DNA from: Nemophila menziesii | Lineage: Eukaryota; Streptophyta; Magnoliopsida; Boraginales; Hydrophyllaceae | Direction of reading: 5' to 3' | Length of the DNA stretch: 64,000 bases | NCBI GenBank assembly: GCA_029959085.1 | Contig: JARWIR010000061.1 | Coordinates: 2,914,001-2,978,000 of the forward strand | Shown: piece after piece, positions 1-12,136 of the stretch | Layout: each line of letters begins with the position of its first letter | Numbering within the stretch: position 1 is the stretch's first letter | Translations under genes and position numbers: made by a program | The notes under the pieces: model-generated | Told to the model about the DNA's origin: nothing | Seen by the model: the letters and a program-made list of their open reading frames with translations, nothing else | Database searches by the model: none

Positions 1-415
1 AGGCAAAAGATAAAACTTTCCAGCCGCCTCTCTATACACACTCACTCTTTGTGTTTTAGGCGACTACTCATGGATTAAAATTCTCAACGCCCACAGAAAA
101 TTCAGAGCTCCTGAAATATTTGGTATAATTCTCAACCCATAGCACACACGTTTACATTTTTACTTTTGGATTATCGATAAACTAAAATCGATGTATCAGT
201 TGGGATACATCCGATTTGTTATTTTATATTTTCAATTTGCCTCCAAAACAATAAGAAAATGTATTAATTTAGTTTTGAAATTCATGTTATTGTAGATCTA
301 ATTCTAATTAGATCTCAGATTATTTTTATCTTTCTAACACGTACACTTTTTCAAAATGCAAATATTCATTCTCCAAAACAAAAATTCTGCCATTTTTCAT
401 TAACAGAATCTAAAA
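1..415 (+). promoter_or_regulatory. Upstream region / probable 5' leader of the TRB gene
   Basis: This non-coding stretch precedes the TRB start codon and is conserved in copy 2 (13,292-13,707). No TATA box or transcription start can be fixed with confidence. A short open frame running to a TAG just after position 130 is preserved in both copies, but its amino-acid changes outnumber the silent ones, so it is not treated as a gene. Confidence 0.35.
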
Positions 416-1515
416 ATGGGTCCTCCAAAACAAAAATGGACCTCAGTTGAAGAATCCGCCCTAAAAGCTGGTATAGGAAAGCATGGTTTAGGAAAATGGA
501 GTACTATTCTCAAAGATCCAGAGTTTAGTGACATTTTAGCAACCCGTTCAAATGTGGGTCTTAAGGTATATATGTCCTTGAAATTTATAAATTCTCTTTC
601 ATAGTTCTAATGGGGTTTCTTTATACTTTACAGCATAAATGGAGAAACATCACTGTAATGGCTTCTGGTTTAGGGTCTTGTCAGAGTGGTAAAAACGCAA
701 TTAAATGTCCTATGGAGTTCACAAATGAATTTGAAACCATTAGCAATTCTCCAAAAATAGAATATCCTAAGCCACTAAGAATTGCTTCACATAAGAAGCC
801 AATTCCAAGGTTAGATAATTGAATATCATTTTTTTTTGCAATTTTAGATCTAAAAAATTGAGTCTTATGTTTTTGTGTTCAGATTGGATAATCTCATACT
901 CGAAACATTATTTAATTTAAAAGAACTTCGTGGTGCTACTCTAGCTTCTATTGCACACTACATTGAGGTAATTTTTATCTATTTTTAATTTTTTTTTACA
1001 GTTTTACGATTTTTGTTTACTTGTTATATGAATAAAGTTGATTTGTGTTTGTGCAGGAGCGTTATATAACACCTCCAGATTTTGAAAGGATCTTAGTAGC
1101 AAACTTGAAGGTTCTTTCTGACACTGGAGTAATACAGAAGGTCTATTTAGGTTATACACGCATATAAATTTACTTATATATATATTAATTAGTTTATTTG
1201 ATATGACAGGTGAACCATCTATATTTGTTAACTCGAACATCAGTATTAATGGGATCCATTCAAGGAAGAGATGATAAAAATAAGATAAAACTTCTTATTA
1301 AAAAGGAGATTGATGTTGAATTAGAGAAGATGAGGGGTATGAATGCAAATGAAGCAGCTATAGTAGCTGCACAAGCCATTGCAGAAGCTGAGGCGGCAAT
1401 TGCTGAAGCTGAACAAGCTGCTAAAGAAGCTGAAGAAGCTGAAGCTAAGGCTGAAGCTGCTAATTGTTTTGTTCAAGCTACTATGAAGGCCTTTCAATTT
1501 AAAAGCGTTGCTTAA
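416..1515 (+). CDS. Telomere repeat-binding factor (TRB / single-Myb-histone family), five exons
   Basis: TRB proteins bind telomeric and telobox DNA in the nucleus and act in telomere maintenance and chromatin regulation. Exons inferred from GT/AG junctions: 416-565, 634-809, 883-967, 1057-1140 and 1210-1515. They join in frame to 801 bases (266 residues). Seen in the product: an N-terminal Myb repeat (residues about 5-57, starting MGPPKQKWT and ending in the telobox VGLKHKWRN), an H1/H5 linker-histone-like domain (about 110-172, with [17 protein letters not shown]), and an Ala/Glu-rich coiled coil (about 210-255). This is the family's domain order, and the length is slightly below the usual 280-300 residues. 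The start is the family's conserved MG(A/P)PKQKW start. Oddities: the usual telobox VDLKDKWRN reads VGLKHKWRN. No frameshift or nonsense codon is present. The paralogue at 13,708 is dead. I am confident of the family; expression is unproven. Confidence 0.88.
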
Positions 1516-1880
1516 TCCATGGTAAAATTTACTTTTGCAGATCCTTGAATATATATATATGTATCTATATATAAGGAATTGGAAATGATGCTGGTGAATC
1601 TATACTTAGGATCATACTTATGTAAAAGAGAGGTTTTATGATGGTTAATATTTGGTGGTTATGTTATCTGTGAATGTTATGTTATGTTATGTTGTGTTGT
1701 TTTGGATATGGAGATTGAAGTATGTTTTTTATCTTACATTTTAATCAAGATTTGATTTCGATAATGTGTTCTTAATTATATCTGTGTTTTACAATAATTA
1801 TGTATACATCACAATCGAATACATGGTTTTTAAACTCTTAAAACAACAATTTTTACCTATCAATGATAGCTAAGCTTTTA
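1516..1880 (+). other. 3' flank of TRB gene
   Basis: The likely 3' untranslated region and flank are conserved in copy 2 after 14,801. A TATG/TTATG-rich patch lies near 1,675-1,700. No further coding sequence was recognised. Confidence 0.4.
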
Positions 1881-2640
1881 AAAAAGTTAAAAAATTTTGC
1901 TTAAAGCATAAAAGTGTTCAATAGTTCCTCTAAGATTTATGGAAGCTAAGTTTATGATACTGAAGCTCCTCCTTCAAATGCTAAATACCCCAACCATCTG
2001 AAGCTCGTACATAGCAGACATACTATACTTGCACCAAGTTATACTAGAAACCTCATTAAAAAAGCCTCTAACATGAATACCAAAATATGAAAACTATTCA
2101 ACTCTCTATGCCTATAACATAACAACTTTGTCCCCAGTATGTAAATTTAGCACCTATAAATATTATAGATAATCTTTATTCTATTACTCCCCATGTTGTA
2201 TTTGAAATTGACTTTATTCCATAGTTTAAGCATAACATCATCTTTTATCCTCTTATAATTTTATTTTTTTGAAAAATTCTCTTATTAATTGAATCCCATA
2301 CACTCTATAAGAAACTCATAAGCACCAAAATATCTCAAAAAGATTTGCATTTAAATTTACTTGTGATCCACTAAAGCATATCATCTAAAGTATTGTTCAC
2401 AAGCATACAATCATTAAGATCACAACACTCCTTCAAAATTGATTTTGTAAAAGAAATTTCAAAAAATAAATTATTTGTGGTTTCAAAATCCACTTCACAG
2501 TGATAACACGTACCATTCGGCTTGACTCCCCACGTTAATAAGCTATATGTTGTGTGCAGCCTATTTTTCTACAGTAACCAACAACAAAATTAGTGCTTAG
2601 GACGCGACGATCAGTTCTCTTTTGATATTCTAATGATAAA
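1880..2640 (-). pseudogene. LINE ORF2 C-terminal zinc-finger (zf-RVT) remnant
   Basis: The reverse complement of about 2,640-2,350 reads as a broken peptide containing LLTWGVKPNGTCYHCE followed by FETTNNLFFE. This fits the C-terminal zf-RVT domain of plant L1-type LINE polyproteins, where a Trp-Gly-x4-5-C-x2-C core precedes a (H/N)-hydrophobic segment. Stops and frameshifts interrupt it, so it is not functional. It is separated by about 4 kb from the rest of an antisense LINE that starts at 6,640, and the pair may once have been one element. The same remnant occurs in copy 2 at about 15,130-15,900. Confidence 0.6.
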
Positions 2641-2649
2641 GACATCTTC

Positions 2650-5600
2650 ACATAGTAATCATTGTTTGACACTTAAGTTGTAAGCAGGTAATGGACGAGG
2701 CAAATCATAATTGAATGTTACATATATATGGATATCGAAGATGTCCTAACATTTGTAAAACTAATCATGAGGACATATATATAAGGGATCTATACGAATA
2801 TGTTTTCATATATAAATATTATTAAAACTATTAAACATCATGTACTTTAACCCTTGAGTGTATATGGAATAATGACGAGTTCAATTACGTATACATTGAA
2901 ATACCATGTATGCATATCAATCGCGACCCTAGATCTTGTATATATTGGATATGCAATTAATTATTTATGACATGCCTATGCAAGATAACATCAATAAGAT
3001 ATCAACATCTAGTTATAGTTATATTAATTATCGTAAGCATGCATAGGTGGGGTATTATATTCACATTAAATAAACATCATAAAGATAAGTCGGAAAGAAT
3101 ACAAATGTAGTTTACTATGTTATAGACATGAAAGGATATTTTAGCCACGTTATCCTAGAAATATTCCCTTAATGGCACTTGTTTACTAACTTCCAAATAC
3201 GTTGAACATGTTTGTCATCATATAAGACGGAATGCCAAGTATAAACCAGTGTGATGTCATAAATTAAGAAAGGTAGATTTATACTAAGTAAACATTTGAT
3301 TTATGGTATATATAATTTATAAATATTCTAGTAAAATTAACACTTTCCTAAGTTTATGGTATTACCTAATTTTTGTACCATATTCTTTAAAAGGGCATGA
3401 ACTGCCTTACATTTTAATATACTGCAATAACACCAAATAACATCACAAAGAAACTTAAAGTTTTATTGATAATATGGAAAACACAATATTACTTGGATAT
3501 ATCATGAGTTCATGAAACTATTTATTGTACATATTCGAATATATTGAACCCAAACAACATAACTTTATGTCTATTTTTACAATTATAAAGTCAAATGAAA
3601 ATTATTTAGACATTTTTGCTATTTTTCTCTTGTCATGACTATTATAACGATTTTACTCTCTCTCAATATTAAGGAAATATTATTTGAATCTTGGAAATAC
3701 ATTATTAATAGTCTAATATGTTTGTTGCACATTTCTGGTATTAATTTACGGAACACTCACCCTTAAATTTAAAATTCAATAATATTCAATATTTTTATAG
3801 ATAAATGATAAACATTGATACAAAGTTATTGTATATGCTAAATATCATGACATATATTATCGAATAATCAGCAATAGAGAAACACTATCAGAAGAAAAGG
3901 TTTATGAGAATTAAAAGTTGAGATACTATTTTGATATGACGTATATTATTTGATATTCGTATTTAAACAAAATATACTCAACCTAAAAATAATAATCAAT
4001 TAGTTTATTTTTATTATAAGTTATACTCACATAAACAAACATGTTATCTATTTAACTAATTAATAGTTACTCTTTGTAAACAAGAAAAAATCAATTCCTA
4101 TAAAAATAAATATGTGGTTAAAATTTATCATTTTCTTTGTAATGGGTAAGCTTTAAATGAATAGCCGGCCAGAAGATACAATAAATTATATATTTGTATA
4201 TATTTAATTTGTTGTGGTGACAATGTCAAAGCATCTAGCGGTAACATGTTTTTTTCTTGGATATTTCTTTTGTTGCACACTTTTGAAGATAATTATTTTT
4301 AATATTTATTATGCACTTTATACTTATCACTAGTGGTAGTTTGCCTAAATGAGTCACACCTCAACTTGTCCGGCATAATCTATACATATTTGCCTAAAAA
4401 GTGATTAAATGGTCGACATTGATACAACCTTTTCAGTAAATAGACTAATATGAATCATCATGCCCGTTTTGTCTAGCAAATGCATAAAATTTATACCTAC
4501 ATGTGAATACTCAAAGTAACTAAATATATAAGCTAAAATATTTTACTTGCGGTTTATCATATTGTAAATATTGACTATACGTATGTATAGATTTTAAACT
4601 TTCATATTTAATCACTATTGTAGAAATATATGTAGTTATTTACTGATATAAGAAGTATTTTCCACTTAAATTATGTGTGAAAAAATAAAATATAATATTA
4701 TTCTAACATATAAAGGATGATATAAATTTATTTATATGTTAATATAGTTTCATAAACTATTGAATAATATCTCATCAAAGGTTTAGGTTATCATATATTT
4801 ATATCGGAATCAAATGAAATAGTAAAATTGATGAGATCCAATCAAATAATAATAGAACATATTGTGCATGCATCTAAAAAACAATACCCTATTAAATTGC
4901 ATAAATTAGGTAAAAAAATGTTTTAAATCAATTGTAATTGTCAACAAGGATAATGATTTATCTTTGTTTTTGAATAATTATAAATATAAATATTTTAAAT
5001 TCATATAACTTTTGTATGACATTTTAATATAATATCGGTATTTTTGTTTATAATTTTATTATTTATTTTTTCATGACCTATATTATAAAACATATATATT
5101 CAAAATAATATAACAAACTTAAAGCTCAAATCCTCAGCCAATCAAAACTACCTAGTGTATTGTTTTTATTATTATAGTAAGCATATTTTTTGTATCCCCA
5201 AGGACCGATCATTTTGTTTCGTTTGTACTTTGGTTCATATATAAATAATTTTATTCATAAACCGTAATATTTTTCCATATTGTCACCCTCTTGCTATATT
5301 TCTCTTCCTCACGTTTTCTCTTTCAACTTCAAATATAATTTTTACCTATTTATATAAAAGAATTTAATTATATTGGTATATATATATATAATGTACCTAT
5401 AACTTATACTGGATAATAATTTGTTTAATTTAAATAAGAATGTATAATTTTTAATATATACTGTACAAATTTTTCTAAATAAATTTATATTTTTATATTT
5501 TTAATCATTTTGTAAATATAATTGTTTATATAATACATATTTATAATATTTCTAAAAATTTATATTATAATAAACTCATTGTCTTTTAACGTATACTCCA

Positions 5601-5681
5601 AATAAGTGCAATATATTTATGTTCAGTTTTTATTCTTTTGCACGAGTCTTGCTAAGCCCTATTATGTGTATTTTAATTTTA

Positions 5682-5767
<86 letters not shown>

Positions 5768-6600
5768 ACGGAGATAGTTATTATACGTCCTTTGGATAAC
5801 CAAGAAGAAACTTCTCGCTATTTGCTTATGACTTTTATAATAGGTAAATTTTCAATAACACTTTATAATTTTTTTATTTATGACATGAAACTAGGGGTGA
5901 GGTGTATATTTTAGAAACATGTCCTATGATTGTGTTTATAATCTTTTCTCCGTTTCATGTAAATGTAGATTTGACCATTTTCTATTTACATCAAATTTTA
6001 TGAGTTACATATATTCATAATCATATTGTACATGGGATAATATTTATGTATCATATGTACTCTTGTATTTTTAATGTAACCAGGTCTACAATGCCGAATA
6101 AAGGTTTGAATCAAAATGAATAGAAAAATTACACAGTTTTCAAATAAAAAATACCATATACATTATAAAAATGAAAAATACTATACTTATTATAGATGAA
6201 AATAGAATAAAAATTATTTTTCTTTTACAACCAAATGGAAATTATGTTTGAAATAATGTTTGGAATATAATAAAACTTTTCAAGAATAATTATTTGATCT
6301 GAAACATCCTAATAAAAATTGATTATTTAAATATTGAACTTAATGGAACCTTTGTTTTATATTTTTATGTGGCACTTCAACCAATTTGCATGTGTGATGG
6401 AAGAGATGTTAGATGTTGAAGGGGTAACTAACTTGAGGGTTTTCTGGTTTTTTAGATGAAAGTAACGATAAGGGTATCCAACAAGTGGTCGGTAAGGGTC
6501 CTACAACCTCACGCGGATGTAGGACATATAAGAGTTGGAAAAAAACAAATTATTGGCTAAGTAGAAGTTAGGGGAAACCTCCAAACAAGGTGCAAACAAG
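2650..6600. other. AT-rich spacer, possibly an insertion splitting a LINE
   Basis: I find no credible coding sequence here on either strand. The stretch is extremely AT-rich with many short ATATAT runs, and is matched throughout by 15,900-19,850 in copy 2. Because LINE 3' sequence lies on its left and LINE 5' sequence on its right, both antisense, it could be an old mobile element inserted in the LINE. No terminal repeats or target-site duplication could be found by eye. Confidence 0.45.
5682..5765. repeat. Compound microsatellite (CT)n(TA)n
   Basis: An uninterrupted CT tract (about 5,682-5,708) passes directly into a TA tract (to about 5,765). The equivalent place in copy 2 (about 19,093-19,126) has only a shorter TA tract, so this locus has changed since the duplication. 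Open frames read through it are artefacts of the repeat. Confidence 0.95.
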
Positions 6601-6639
6601 AAGAGAAAGGTACCATATATAGCATATAAGCAAAGCATG

Positions 6640-8479
6640 AATTTAAAGGGACCAATGTAATGAATCTTTTAGAGATATATTTGAACCTAATCTAATACAA
6701 ATTTGATTATCGTTGTTGTTTTGGTTTGAAACCCATCCTACCATATTGAATGAATATGTTTTTGATATATTTTCTAATCCAAACATGTTGTTAACAAAAG
6801 CAGGTTGATTGTTGGATATAAGGGTATGAAGTACCTTTTTAATTTGATTTGAGATGACCGTAGAGATTGTTTTGTATGTAACATTAACACATGAGATAGG
6901 CCTGAATTGTCTCACAATTGGTTGAGCTTGAGCTTTCAGAATCAACATAATATTGATAGCATTTATTTATTTCAGGAGTATATTACTTTCCAATGTATCC
7001 TTGATTTCTTTAAGAAATTCTTCACCCACTATATCCCAACATTGCTTATAAAATCAAGATGTTATTCCATTAGGTCGAGGACACTTTCTTTCATCTATGG
7101 AAAATACTGCATCCTTTATCTCTTTGGTACTATCAAGTTGGTTCAGTGCCTTAATATGTTCCTCATTCAAGGTATTATTCAGTAGCTTGCTTAAACTGCT
7201 TATTGAACATACCTCTTGATTTATATCTTCAGTTCCTATAAGATCAATATAAAATTTGAGAAAATCATCCTTGATTTGATCAATTGTTTATAGAATGTCC
7301 CCCTTATCATACAAAAGAGTATTAACCTTATTACTCACTTGTCTAGCTTTGATCAACTTATAGTAATATGCTAAAGAATAGTCACTTTCCCTAACCCATG
7401 TTGCTCTTACTTTTGTTTCACAACTTCCTGTTTCTTTGAAGTTTTTCAATACTAGCTTCTCCTCAGCATTAATAAGCTCATTAAGTGTACAAGATATGAT
7501 TCTAGTGTGAAACCTCTCCAGATTACTCCTTAGATCAGTTACATATTGAGAACCTCTTTTAGAATATTTATTATTGAATAATTGCAGAGCCTTCTTAACT
7601 ACTCTTTTCGTATCACATAGTCTATACATACTAGATACCTCAGTCTCAGTCTGCCAAGCTTTTCTTACCACATCTTAAAAATTCCTCATATTTTCTTCCA
7701 TATATTAAACGATTTGAAGGAACAAGGTCTCCTTGTTTCTTGATCACCAATTGTTACTTGTATATCACAATGATCAGAAGTTAAAGGTGCAAGACACAAA
7801 TCAGTTAAATGTAGTTGATCAAACCAATTCACATAAATCTATAACTTGTCTATTATACTATCCCTAAGAAGAGTTAAACTCCTTTTCTTCCATGTGTAGA
7901 AATTACCATACATTTGATACTTAAATAACTCAACTTGTTCAACACAATCTATAAACTGTTTTGCATACTCATTTAGCTCATTACAATTCAGCCTATCCTC
8001 TATTTTAAATATTTCATTATAGTCTCCAACACATGTTAATATCTCATCCTTATAAATATTTCTCCATCTAAGTATATCCCCCAAATCCCTATTCTCATTT
8101 TCTCATCATTACTAGCATATAAAGAATTTAGTTTAATTTTAGTTTTGCTTGTAAGATTCATTACTTCCATCAAAATTTCTTGAGAAGTATCTTCTATAAC
8201 TTTGTCTTGAACCTCATTTTTTCCATATAATATCTATACTCTACCTTTTGGGTCACTATGATAGTTATGATCAATATCATAGCCCTTATAGAACTCAGTC
8301 ACAATCCTTTTCATATTATGGATTTGAACCACATTGTCAATAAAACACATGACTTGTACCTTATATTTGAACATAAAGTTGGAGACATCTAGTTGTCTTA
8401 AGGTCATGTTAATACCTCTAACATTCCATGATTCGATGATCATAGATATGGGGTTTATTTCGTTCCACTCCTTAAGCAC
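6640..8479 (-). pseudogene. Decayed LINE ORF2 (endonuclease and first half of reverse transcriptase)
   Basis: This is an L1-type plant LINE second ORF read antisense. Recognisable blocks, in coding order: SWNVRG near the endonuclease start (about 8,425), the endonuclease VGDYNEI motif (about 8,025), coiled linker sequence around 7,670-7,290, and reverse-transcriptase finger sequence RQFRPISCVNVTYKTIS (about 6,900) followed by NQPAFVN. The match fades after a degraded counterpart of AYDSxxW (reads DSLHWSL) at about 6,645, so the palm with the FADD catalytic loop is missing. Many stops and frameshifts are present. The copy-2 equivalent is 19,866-21,840 with mostly shared damage, so the LINE was already dead when the segment duplicated. 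Confidence 0.8.
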
Positions 8480-8505
8480 TCTTCATAATTTTCAATATAT
8501 CTTCT

Positions 8506-9662
8506 TCAAGTGCTAGAAAAAGGTCTATTTAAGACTTCAAATGAATATTTTTCTAAGATTGGTGATATATATCTACACGTAGCCTCATCCCCCACCTTGA
8601 CTCCAAGCCACAAACTTCTATGACTACTCATTACCCTCAGTTGTGTTTCATTTGTTTTTAACTTATTTTTACTTTTCTTCTTCTTATATATGTTACTCTG
8701 TGTTTTTGTATCTTTCTTTTCCTTAGGAACCCAATCCTTGACCTCCTTCTTACATACAATATCATAAAAGCTTTGACATCTAGGGAATTTGGTATGCCTC
8801 CAATCACATTGAATTTCCACTTTATTAAGGTCCTCTTGTCCTATATCAATATCAACTTTGCTCTTTAACTTAGCATGAAGATCAACATCTAAATACACCC
8901 TGGCATAACCCAATCTACTTCCTGATTCAGTAACAGAATATATTTCGTTTGGCCTGCCCACTCAACTAGCTATGTACTCTAACCTATCCTTTGTCCAGAC
9001 ATTCATGGGCATATATGTTAGTTTCACAAATATAGGAACATTATGTAGATCAACTTTACCAAACTACATATCCTCACTCCACTCCTGTAAGAATTACAGT
9101 TTTCCTCCAATGTTCCATATTTGTTCTAGTTATTTATTACGGTAGTTCTGATTCTCAAAATTAAACACGTACATCTTACCCATACCTTTTCTCCTTCATC
9201 AAGAACATTTTCTTTATTAGACCATACCTTTTCTCCTTCATCAAAAACGTTATATGGTGTTTTAATTATTGTTCTACCTAGATCCTCCACGATATAATGA
9301 TAATCGAGTTTCAAATTCGATTTTATTTGTCCTTCAAAGAGATTTACCCATTGAGTTTTGTCCTTAGCACCTTGACTGACTTCAGCTTCAATTTTCTCTG
9401 TAATTTTTTCAGCCTCACTAATAATCAGAAGGATTGGAGTACAAGTGATAATAATTGGAGTTGTAGGCTTCTTTTTTTCTCTTTGTTGAACATTTTTTAT
9501 TCTGATTTGTTTCGGTGCATGTCGCACATGTTGGAATTTTATAGTAATTAGGCGTGTTAAAGTCCATTTAAAACAAGGTATTAATATAATTCTTTTTCTT
9601 GTTCTTATGGGAACAAGTGGAAAAGACACTTTTTGTGAAGAAAATGTCCCACATAGGTGCAA
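8506..9662 (-). pseudogene. Decayed LINE ORF1 (nucleic-acid-binding protein)
   Basis: This antisense stretch lies just upstream (in coding direction) of ORF2, in the usual ORF1-ORF2 order. It shows a DUF4283-like block (about 9,330-9,000) and a zinc-knuckle-like segment, CDWRHTKFPRCQSFYDIVC (about 8,820-8,765). In plant LINEs that segment normally has a CX2CX4HX4C knuckle; here the first Cys position is Phe and the His is altered. A tandem duplication of about 45 bases (about 9,181-9,248) repeats a DEGEKVW segment. Several stops and frameshifts occur. Copy 2 carries the same structure at 22,030-22,900. Confidence 0.72.
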
Positions 9663-9699
9663 AGATAGAAAATGTATTAGAAAGAAGAGATATCGATTG

Positions 9700-11590
9700 T
9701 TTAATTATTATAGGGGGTTCTATTATAAATATCCTCTATTATGGCAATAGAAAGATTCTCAGTCTTAATATTTATGTCTTTAAGTATGTATTTTTAACTC
9801 TACACTCCTAATTTTGTGTTACCTACCATCTTATCATGTCATTCATTGACATCTTATCATGTCATTAAATCTAGTTACTTTCATAGAAAATAGTAAATCA
9901 TAACAAGATGGAAGCAATGATTGTGCCTCTAACCAGTTGCATTAATGGAAAATAATGATGAGGTATAATCTAATATAAGTCTTTCTTTATAGTTCAACAA
10001 GTATTTGATAATGATATTCAAGATGCGCTTGATACTCTTTACAAAATATTTTTTTGTTTCATTGAAACCAAAAAGGTTTATCAAAATGTTTGAAAGTGTA
10101 GTAAGAAAGGAACAATGAGATTTTAAAAGTTTTGGATAGCTCAAAAAAATAGAACGACGACTTTGCTTTAAAAAAATAGGTTTTTATGAAGAAGATAAAA
10201 ATATTCTAAACGAATTTGCACTTAAACCAATGATTTAGAAACAAAAATATTGTGCTCGCTCCAAAATCTCTAATTTTGAAACATTTTAACCACGTCTCAA
10301 AAGTTTCTCATATGAATCTGCACTTAACACCCTAAGCATATGAACAATCAGCTTAACACTTAAAAGAAGAAAATCAACATTCTCTAGTTTATCTAAAACT
10401 CACAAAATTTGTCAAATAATTCAAGAATGGTTGAATGAAGGTAAGGCAAAAACATGAACACAAACTTAAGAAAGATGGAGAAAAAACTTGTTGAGAAGAT
10501 ACATTAGTTTTCTAAATTTTAATATCACATGCATATTATAAACATACCCAACCTACCACTCCATGTTTGTTGTATATCCCTTTCATTTTCAAATATCAAC
10601 TAAAAGTGATTAGGTAATATCTCATCAATAGTGTTAATCCTTGAATGTTCCAATTTTCTCTGATTACCTGATAAAAAATATTCATAACAATATTTATGTT
10701 AGTGATAACATGGTCAAGGAACACCAAACTATCGATCTCATTTGCTTGAGAAACACCTTTAGTATCAATACAGAGCGTCTCTAACTAGAAAAGATTAAAA
10801 CTGTGAATGTTTGTTAGGGGTAAGTAATATGTGTTTAGAGAAATACTAGAGATAATGTTAATATTTCTTATGACTTTGACTATTTTATCAATTAAAAATA
10901 TAACTTTAGTATATATTTACAAAGAAGATGAAAGAAGTTGTTCAAGTTCATCTCTAATCCAATCTGAGTGGGGCTAGTATGACATTCATGATTCGTAAAA
11001 GAATTCTAAAACAATGTACTTTAAATACCCAAAGCAGAATTAACCGCATAGTTAACATGATTTTTAGACATATATCATAGTTAATACTCTCAATTTTACT
11101 ATCTAGGTAGATATGATTGCTATTATAAGTTAGAATAGCAAGACAACTATAAGAAAACTAACCGTGTGTTGAACTTCATGTCCACCGTTAGTCTCCCGAT
11201 AATAAAGATCATTATAATATTTTTCTTTTGTTGTATACAATATCCATATTAAAGATACACTTCCAACGTGAATTTTAAATTTCCAAATGGTTAACTTGAT
11301 AAATATCAATGATAGAAAGCTAGAGTTATAACCTAAGCATTAATTGGTCCTATTTTTTAATTAGAAGTTTCATTAATAAAATTGTTTATTTCCACAAACA
11401 TTGTCTCATTATTTGATTTCCTGATATTTTTTAACATTTACATCATATCTTAAACCTTTTGAATTGTAATTACCGCTATTGATCTTGTATTTATCAATTC
11501 TACCATAATTAAAATTAAACCTAGTCGTTCAGTTCAACCATCTTTTGATACTCATTTTTTATTTAATTACCACATACGTTTCTATTATAA
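9700..11590. other. Non-coding, no gene recognised; contains a diverged direct repeat
   Basis: No supported gene. About 9,717-9,810 (beginning TTCTATTATAAATATCCTCT) recurs in diverged form at about 11,579-11,690, both on the plus strand. The stretch is conserved in copy 2 up to about 24,932. Confidence 0.5.
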
Positions 11591-12093
11591 ATATCCTCTA
11601 ATGTACTATTAATAAAAAGATTTTCAATCATAATATTTATGTCTAAAAGTATATTGTTTATCAGTATTCTCCTAATTCTAATTACCTATTCTGATTCATT
11701 GACAATATTTTTTTCTCCTCTTCTACATTATTTTCTTATAACATTTAAAGTTAAATTCATCTTGTTTCTTAATTTTCAATATCAAAATTTTAGTAAAGCT
11801 AATCATATTCTTTTTCTAAAATTATGACTTAGTTATAATGACCGACTCGAGATGTCTAAAGTTGTCGATTTCGAATTGATATAAGTTTTGTTAGAGTTTT
11901 TTCTTGTGGACTTCAAGTTCCTTTATATTAGAAAATTTTCTAATAAATCTTTATATTTTAAGGTAAGGGTTTCCACCTTATATTTACTAATAAATCTTAA
12001 TCCGTAATTGAAATAACATATACATTATATTAGATTATATGAGTAATTATTACAATCAGCCGAATATGAATTTAAAATATTATGTAAATGTTA

Positions 12094-12100
<7 letters not shown>
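11591..12100. other. Sequence present only downstream of copy 1; no gene seen
   Basis: AT-rich DNA including the second member of the direct repeat described for 9,717. It has no counterpart after copy 2, where a LINE begins instead. A 62-codon open frame at 11,639 is low-complexity and hydrophobic only by composition, so I do not call it a gene. Confidence 0.4.

Positions 12101-12103
<3 letters not shown>

Positions 12104-12133
<30 letters not shown>
12104..12133. repeat. (TA)n microsatellite
   Basis: A perfect TA run directly abuts the 3' tail of the antisense LINE fragment. It may have grown from the LINE tail. Confidence 0.9.

Positions 12134-12136
<3 letters not shown>

Larger units (their letters stand above)
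1..11590. repeat. Tandem segmental duplication, copy 1 (about 13.3 kb unit)
   Basis: This whole stretch recurs at 13,292-24,932 in the same order and orientation: TRB gene, LINE zinc-finger remnant, AT-rich spacer, antisense LINE, and the flanking sequence beyond it. The offset is 13,292 at the TRB start codon and about 13,341-13,363 further on, so small indels have accumulated. In the last TRB exon (306 bases) I count about 14 differences by eye. The left edge lies outside the window. The right edge near 11,590 corresponds to the point where copy 2 runs into a LINE. Confidence 0.93.

Noticed and set aside
33..132. Short frame (CVLGDYSW...IIxNP) ahead of the TRB gene, open in both copies
   Set aside because: I count about five amino-acid-changing against two silent differences between copies, so there is no sign of coding constraint.
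5606..5914. 102-codon open frame on the plus strand with SLSLSL and YIYIYI runs
   Set aside because: It is the translation of a (CT)n(TA)n microsatellite and is not kept open in copy 2.
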